From the NCBI GenBank assembly GCA_016202615.1, contig JACQOI010000200.1:1-39841 (forward strand): DNA of 39,841 nt, written 5' to 3'. This DNA comes from Betaproteobacteria bacterium. Lineage in GTDB: Bacteria; Pseudomonadota; Gammaproteobacteria; Burkholderiales; SG8-41. Shown one piece after another: positions 35,581-39,841 of the stretch; the first letter of the stretch is position 1, and each line of letters begins with the position of its first letter. The position numbers and the translations under genes were made by a program. The notes beneath the pieces were generated by a model. The model had not been told where the DNA came from, searched no databases, and worked only from the letters and a program-made list of their open reading frames with translations.

Positions 35581-36542
35581 CATTGATGAACACCCTGCGT
35601 GGAATTAGCGTTGTCCTGCTGGCGGGCGCTTCGATTGCCTCGGCGCAGCAGTACCCGACCAAACCGATACGCTTCATCCTGCCGGCTCTCCCCGGCGGCG
35701 GCTTCGACCTTGTGGGCCGCACCATCAGCCCGAAAATCTCCGAGTCATTGGGCCGGCAGGTCGTCGTTGAAAACCGCGGTGGAGCACAGGGCAACGCCGG
35801 CACCGCGTTGGGCGCCAAAGCAGCGCCGGACGGCTACACGGTGGTGTTGACCTATATTGGCGCGCTGGCGATCGCGCCGTGGATGTACAAGGACCTCGGC
35901 TATCACCCGCTGCGTGACTTCGAGCACATCACGCAACTTTCCTCGTCACCCTATCTCGTCGTAACGCACCCGAGCGTGCCGGCGAAAAGCCTCAAGGAGC
36001 TGGCGGCGTTCGCCAAGGCGCACCCGGACCAGCTCACCTTCGCGTCCTCGGGAACGGCGAACCAACTGGCCGGGGAGTTGTTCAAAATCATGACCGGCAC
36101 CAGGATGACCCACATACCCTACAAGGGCTCATCGGGCGCCGCGATCGACCTGCTGGGCGGCCACATCGCGCTGAGTTTCCTGAGCCCGGCCGCTACGACG
36201 GGGCATGTCAAGAGCGGGCGGCTGCGCGGCCTCGCCGTGACGGGGACTTCCCGGCTCCCGGCATTGCCGGATGTCCCGACTTCCAGGGAAGCGGGCTATC
36301 CCGGCCTCGATGTCAAGGGCTGGTATGGCGTATCTGCTCCAGCCAACACCCCGAAAGAAATAGTCGCCAGGCTCAACGCCGAGTTCGTGCGTGCGCTCAG
36401 GCTGCCCGAGGTAAAAGAGCGGCTCAACAGTGTCGGCTTCGATACGGTGGGTGACTCCTCCGAGGAGTTCACCGCCTACGTTAAATCCGAGTACGAGCGC
36501 TGGGGCGAGGTAGTGAAGAAGTCGGGAGTAACGGCCGATTGA
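35577..36542 (+). CDS. TctC/Bug-family solute-binding protein
   Basis: AQQYPTKPIRFILPALPGGGFDLVGRTISPKISESLGRQVVVENRGGAQGNAGTALGAKAAPDGYTVVL; ATGA overlap with upstream gene. Confidence 0.95.
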   Translation: MTLMNTLRGISVVLLAGASIASAQQYPTKPIRFILPALPGGGFDLVGRTISPKISESLGRQVVVENRGGAQGNAGTALGAKAAPDGYTVVLTYIGALAIAPWMYKDLGYHPLRDFEHITQLSSSPYLVVTHPSVPAKSLKELAAFAKAHPDQLTFASSGTANQLAGELFKIMTGTRMTHIPYKGSSGAAIDLLGGHIALSFLSPAATTGHVKSGRLRGLAVTGTSRLPALPDVPTSREAGYPGLDVKGWYGVSAPANTPKEIVARLNAEFVRALRLPEVKERLNSVGFDTVGDSSEEFTAYVKSEYERWGEVVKKSGVTAD

Positions 36543-36618
36543 AGTGCGAGGAGTTCCGGCTGCAAGCGATGAGCTTTGCGGTTGGCGCGGCGCGATTTTG
36601 CCAAACGGGGAGCGCCCC

Positions 36619-38079
36619 ATGACAGAAATCAAAGTCATCGACACCACTTTGCGCGACGCGCACCAGTCGTTGTGGGCCACGCGCATGACCACTGCCATGA
36701 TGCTGTCGGTCGCCGCACGGATGGACCGCATCGGATTCGAGGCGATCGACCTTCCAAGTGGAAATGTTCACGTCGATGTCGGCGTGCGCTACTTGAAGGA
36801 GAACCCGTGGGAAAAAGTGCGGCTGCTGTGCCAGGCCATTACTCGTACCCCGATGTTTGGGGGAGTCCTCAGCAGGAGCGGCGTTGGCTTCCACGTAGTT
36901 CCGGATGACATCCCGTTGTTGTGGATCGAACGGCTCGTCGCGAACGGCATGCGGCGTTTCAGGACATTTGATCCGCTGGCCGACCTCGACTCCATTGTTC
37001 CCCTCTTGCGGTTCGCGAAGGGACTCGGCGCATACACGATCGGCGCATTGGCTTTCGGCCACAGTCCGGTTCATACCGACGAACTTTACATGCAAAAGAC
37101 CAAAGAACTGATCGAACGCGCAGGGGTTGATGCGATCATGCTCAAGGACGCGGGCGGGCTGCTCACGCCTGACCGCATCCGCACGCTGGTTCCGGCAATG
37201 AAGAAAGTGATGGGCAAGCTGCCCCTGGAGCTGCACAGCCATTGCATTACCGGCCTTGCGCCGCTGGTGTATCTCGAGGGCGTCAAGCTCGGCGTCGACC
37301 ATGTGCACACTTCGATCGCCCCGCTCGCCAACGGTGAGGCGCAGCCTGCGACACAGACGATCGTCCGCAATCTCCGCGGCATGGGCTACACGGTCAACGT
37401 CGATGACGCGCTGATCGACGAAGTCGGCGAGCACTTCCGCAGGATCGCCGTCCAGGAAGGCAAGCCGCTCGGAGTGCCGCTTGAATACGATGCGTTCCAT
37501 TTCGAGCACCAGGTGCCCGGGGGGATGCAGAGCAATTTCAGGTTCCAGCTCGCGCAAGCCGGGCTCTCCCACAAGCTCGACGAAGTGCTGCACGAATGCG
37601 CGCGCATCCGCGGGGAACTCGGGTGGCCGATCATGATCACGCCGTTTTCCCAGATTGTCGGCACGCAAGCGGTGCTCAACGTGGTGCATGGCGAGCGCTA
37701 CCGGATCGTGCCGGACGAGGTAAAAAAATACGCGCTCGGTTATTATGGCAAACTGCTGGCGCCGGCCGATCCCGACGTGCGCGATCGGATCATCGCGAAT
37801 GGCTCGCAGTCGATTCCTCTCGAACCTCCGCCGCCCGAGCCCGCGGTGCCGGGGCTGCGCAAGAAATATCCGAACGTGAGCGACGAGGAGCGTTTGCTGC
37901 GCTACTCGTATGCCGGAACGCAGGTGGACGAGATGCTGGCGGCCGGGCCTATTCAGACCGAATATTATTTCGAGAAGCCGATAGTTCGACTGCTCAACGA
38001 GCTGGCGAAACGGCGCAAGCCGGCGCGCATTTACATTGAAAAAGGTTCGACCCGACTCGAACTCGGTCCTGCACGTTGA
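36619..38079 (+). CDS. HMGL-like carboxyltransferase subunit, paralog 2
   Basis: VIDTTLRDAHQSLWATRM, FRTFDPLADLDSI, IMLKDAGGLLTPDRI, LELHSHCITGLAPLV; closely similar to 34084-35580. Confidence 0.92.
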   Translation: MTEIKVIDTTLRDAHQSLWATRMTTAMMLSVAARMDRIGFEAIDLPSGNVHVDVGVRYLKENPWEKVRLLCQAITRTPMFGGVLSRSGVGFHVVPDDIPLLWIERLVANGMRRFRTFDPLADLDSIVPLLRFAKGLGAYTIGALAFGHSPVHTDELYMQKTKELIERAGVDAIMLKDAGGLLTPDRIRTLVPAMKKVMGKLPLELHSHCITGLAPLVYLEGVKLGVDHVHTSIAPLANGEAQPATQTIVRNLRGMGYTVNVDDALIDEVGEHFRRIAVQEGKPLGVPLEYDAFHFEHQVPGGMQSNFRFQLAQAGLSHKLDEVLHECARIRGELGWPIMITPFSQIVGTQAVLNVVHGERYRIVPDEVKKYALGYYGKLLAPADPDVRDRIIANGSQSIPLEPPPPEPAVPGLRKKYPNVSDEERLLRYSYAGTQVDEMLAAGPIQTEYYFEKPIVRLLNELAKRRKPARIYIEKGSTRLELGPAR

Positions 38080-38179
38080 TGCGCGGGCGTCGGGCGTCGC
38101 GCGGCGAGCTGCGTCGCAAACGAAGCGCTGGCCGATCACCTCGGCCGCCACCGTGTCGCGGCGTGGATCAGCCCGGGGA

Positions 38180-39178
38180 TCAGTATTGTTCGAACATGCG
38201 TTGTATGTCGTCCGGTTCGCTTGTTCGAGTCAGCGCCAACGATAGCAGCAGCGCCGCTTTTTGCGGTGAGAGGTTATCGGCGGCGACCATGCCCGGTTCG
38301 TGATAGTTACTTTCGCGGACGACGCGTCCCTCGCCCACTCTGGAGCTGCGCACCACGACGGCCCGGCCCGCGGCGGCGATATCGGCGCACTCCTTCGCGA
38401 GATCGCCGGACGAGCCCGCGCCTACGCCGGCAACGACTAAGCCCTTGGCCCCAAGCCCGCACGCTGCTTCCGCCATTCCGCGCTGTGCGCCCGCATAGAT
38501 GTACAGAATGTCCACCCGGGGCAGGCGCTCGACGCTCCCCAGGCTGAACTCGCTGTCGACCGTGTGTCGCCGTATCGGTGCGCGGTAAAACACGATCTTG
38601 TCTGCGTCCGCATATCCCAGCAGGCCGACGTCACGGCTGCGAAACGTATGCACATGGTAAGTGTTGGTTTTGGTCACGTCCCGGGCGGAATTGATTTCGC
38701 CGTTCGCGACCACCACCGCGCCTTTGCCGCGCGCTTCCGGTTGAGCCGCAACCCTGCACGCGTCCAGCAGATTGAGCGGTGCGTCGGTGCTTAGCGCGGT
38801 AAAGGGCCGCTGCGCGCCGGTCACTACGATCGGCTTGACGCTGCGCACAGTCAACGTCAGGAAATAGGCCGTCTCTTCCAGGGTGTTGGTGCCATGCACG
38901 AAAACGACGCCGTCCACCTCGGGAAACTGCAACAGCTCGTTCACGCGCGCGGCGAGCTTGCGCACATCTTCGAGCGTTGCTGTTTCGTACGGGTTGCCCT
39001 CGTCCACTTCGACGCACGCAACCTGCGCGATCTCCGGAACCGCCGCCAGCAGCTCCTGGCCAGTCATGCGCGGACGGCCGCTGTGCCGGTACTTTAGGAA
39101 GTCCATACGGTCTTTACCCTGGCTCGGCAATGTGGCCGGGCCCACCAACAAGCGGATGCGCGGCAAGTCTCTCTGCAT
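38180..39178 (-). CDS. Asparaginase-family (L-asparaginase/glutaminase-like) protein with atypical substrate-site motifs
   Basis: EVDGVVFVHGTNTLEETAYFLTLTV, VVTGAQRPFTALSTDAPLNLLDA, ARDVTKTNTYHVHTF; N-terminus LPRIRLLVGPATLPSQGKDR. Confidence 0.9.
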   Translation of the reverse strand: MQRDLPRIRLLVGPATLPSQGKDRMDFLKYRHSGRPRMTGQELLAAVPEIAQVACVEVDEGNPYETATLEDVRKLAARVNELLQFPEVDGVVFVHGTNTLEETAYFLTLTVRSVKPIVVTGAQRPFTALSTDAPLNLLDACRVAAQPEARGKGAVVVANGEINSARDVTKTNTYHVHTFRSRDVGLLGYADADKIVFYRAPIRRHTVDSEFSLGSVERLPRVDILYIYAGAQRGMAEAACGLGAKGLVVAGVGAGSSGDLAKECADIAAAGRAVVVRSSRVGEGRVVRESNYHEPGMVAADNLSPQKAALLLSLALTRTSEPDDIQRMFEQY

Positions 39179-39269
39179 TTTTCGTCCTTGACCTGCCCGA
39201 TCTTTCGATCCAGGCATTAGAGAATAAATAGTCTACGGCATTGTGCTTGCGGTTGCGACTACGGGCTGC

Positions 39270-39345
39270 CTAGCAGCCTGTCGGACTTAGCATTTCGAAC
39301 CGGCCGCTAAGGAGTTTGTCCGACCCAAGTCCGACAAACTCCTAG
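39270..39345 (-). mobile_element. Minimal (about 75 bp) copy of the MITE-like element with both ends
   Basis: CTAGCAGCCTGTCGGACTTAG...CCGACAAACTCCTAG; contains both terminal motifs seen at 10075-10274 but lacks the interior. Confidence 0.75.
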
Positions 39346-39433
39346 GGACTGTCGTTTGCGGTGTAGGCGCCTGATACTATTGGACAACGCTTTGCGTTGC
39401 GGCCGTAAAGCCGAAGTGCTAAGCTGTACTGTA

Positions 39434-39520
39434 GCAAAAAAAGAGCTTACGGGACATATTGAGAGGGAGTTAGTCAAGTGGTCAAAAGTTATTAAGGCCG
39501 CCGGGATCAAGGCAGAATAA
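39434..39520 (+). pseudogene. C-terminal remnant of a TctC/Bug gene
   Basis: Frame ending at TAA 39518-39520 reads ...KKELTGHIERELVKWSKVIKAAGIKAE*, the Bug C-terminal helix; no N-terminal gene upstream. Confidence 0.75.
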
Positions 39521-39571
39521 AGCACCCCCGCCGCTTGGTCTGACCGATTTGTGAACAGTAAGAGACATGCC

Positions 39572-39841
39572 ATGGCGTACGGGTACGCCGATCGAATTCT
39601 GCGGGTTGACTTGAACACGCACCGGACCTGGACCGAACCGCTTCCTCCGGTGGAGGTATTGCGCAAGTATGTGGGCGGCACCGGGCTTGCGCTCTACTAT
39701 CTGGCGAAAGAAACGCCTCGCGGAGCGAAGGCTGGAGACCCGGAGGTGCCGCTGATCTTCATGACCGGCCCGCTCGCCGGGACGCGCGCGCCGAGCTCAT
39801 CCAACTATGTCGTGGTGTCGTTACACTACGAAATTCCCTAC
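39572..39841 (+). CDS. Aldehyde:ferredoxin oxidoreductase (tungsten-dependent AOR family), N-terminal part, continues past window end
   Basis: MAYGYADRILRVDLNTHRTWTEPLPPVEVLRKYVGGTGLALYYLAKETPRGAKAGDPEVPLIFMTGPLAGTRAPSSSNYVVVS. Confidence 0.9.
   Translation, partial: MAYGYADRILRVDLNTHRTWTEPLPPVEVLRKYVGGTGLALYYLAKETPRGAKAGDPEVPLIFMTGPLAGTRAPSSSNYVVVSLHYEIPY

Overview
This 39.8 kb window looks like a GC-rich betaproteobacterial (Burkholderiales-like) accessory/catabolic region. It has eight TctC/Bug-type periplasmic solute-binding protein genes, one of them cut by the window start, plus two decayed fragments, and no TctA/TctB membrane partners in view. Other recognisable modules: CapA-like protein; NUDIX + MBL-fold hydrolase pair; alginate-lyase-like protein; MmgE/PrpD; orphan EtfBA; LysR; a four-gene minus-strand operon (two FAD oxidoreductases, SDR, Asp/Glu/hydantoin racemase-like); two more SDRs; a second racemase paralog; family I CoA-transferase; nucleotidyl cyclase-FHA fusion; AhpD/CMD-like protein; DUF35 + thiolase + BCCP + biotin carboxylase + two paralogous HMGL-like carboxyltransferases; asparaginase-like protein; and the 5' end of an aldehyde:ferredoxin (tungsten) oxidoreductase. 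The strongest discovery is a hidden selenoprotein on the minus strand (19630..17918). The ORF track splits it in two at an in-frame TGA (19315..19313). Read through, the context is GNGG-U-GTC-TP, and a strong SECIS-like hairpin with a GGU apical loop starts 5 nt after the TGA. Other signals: ~200 bp MITE-like repeats with degraded or minimal copies elsewhere, a duplicated promoter/leader block in inverted orientation, four truncated gene remnants, and paralogous carboxyltransferase and asparaginase-like proteins with altered active-site motifs. No tRNA, rRNA or CRISPR was recognised. All assignments are by eye; no searches were run.
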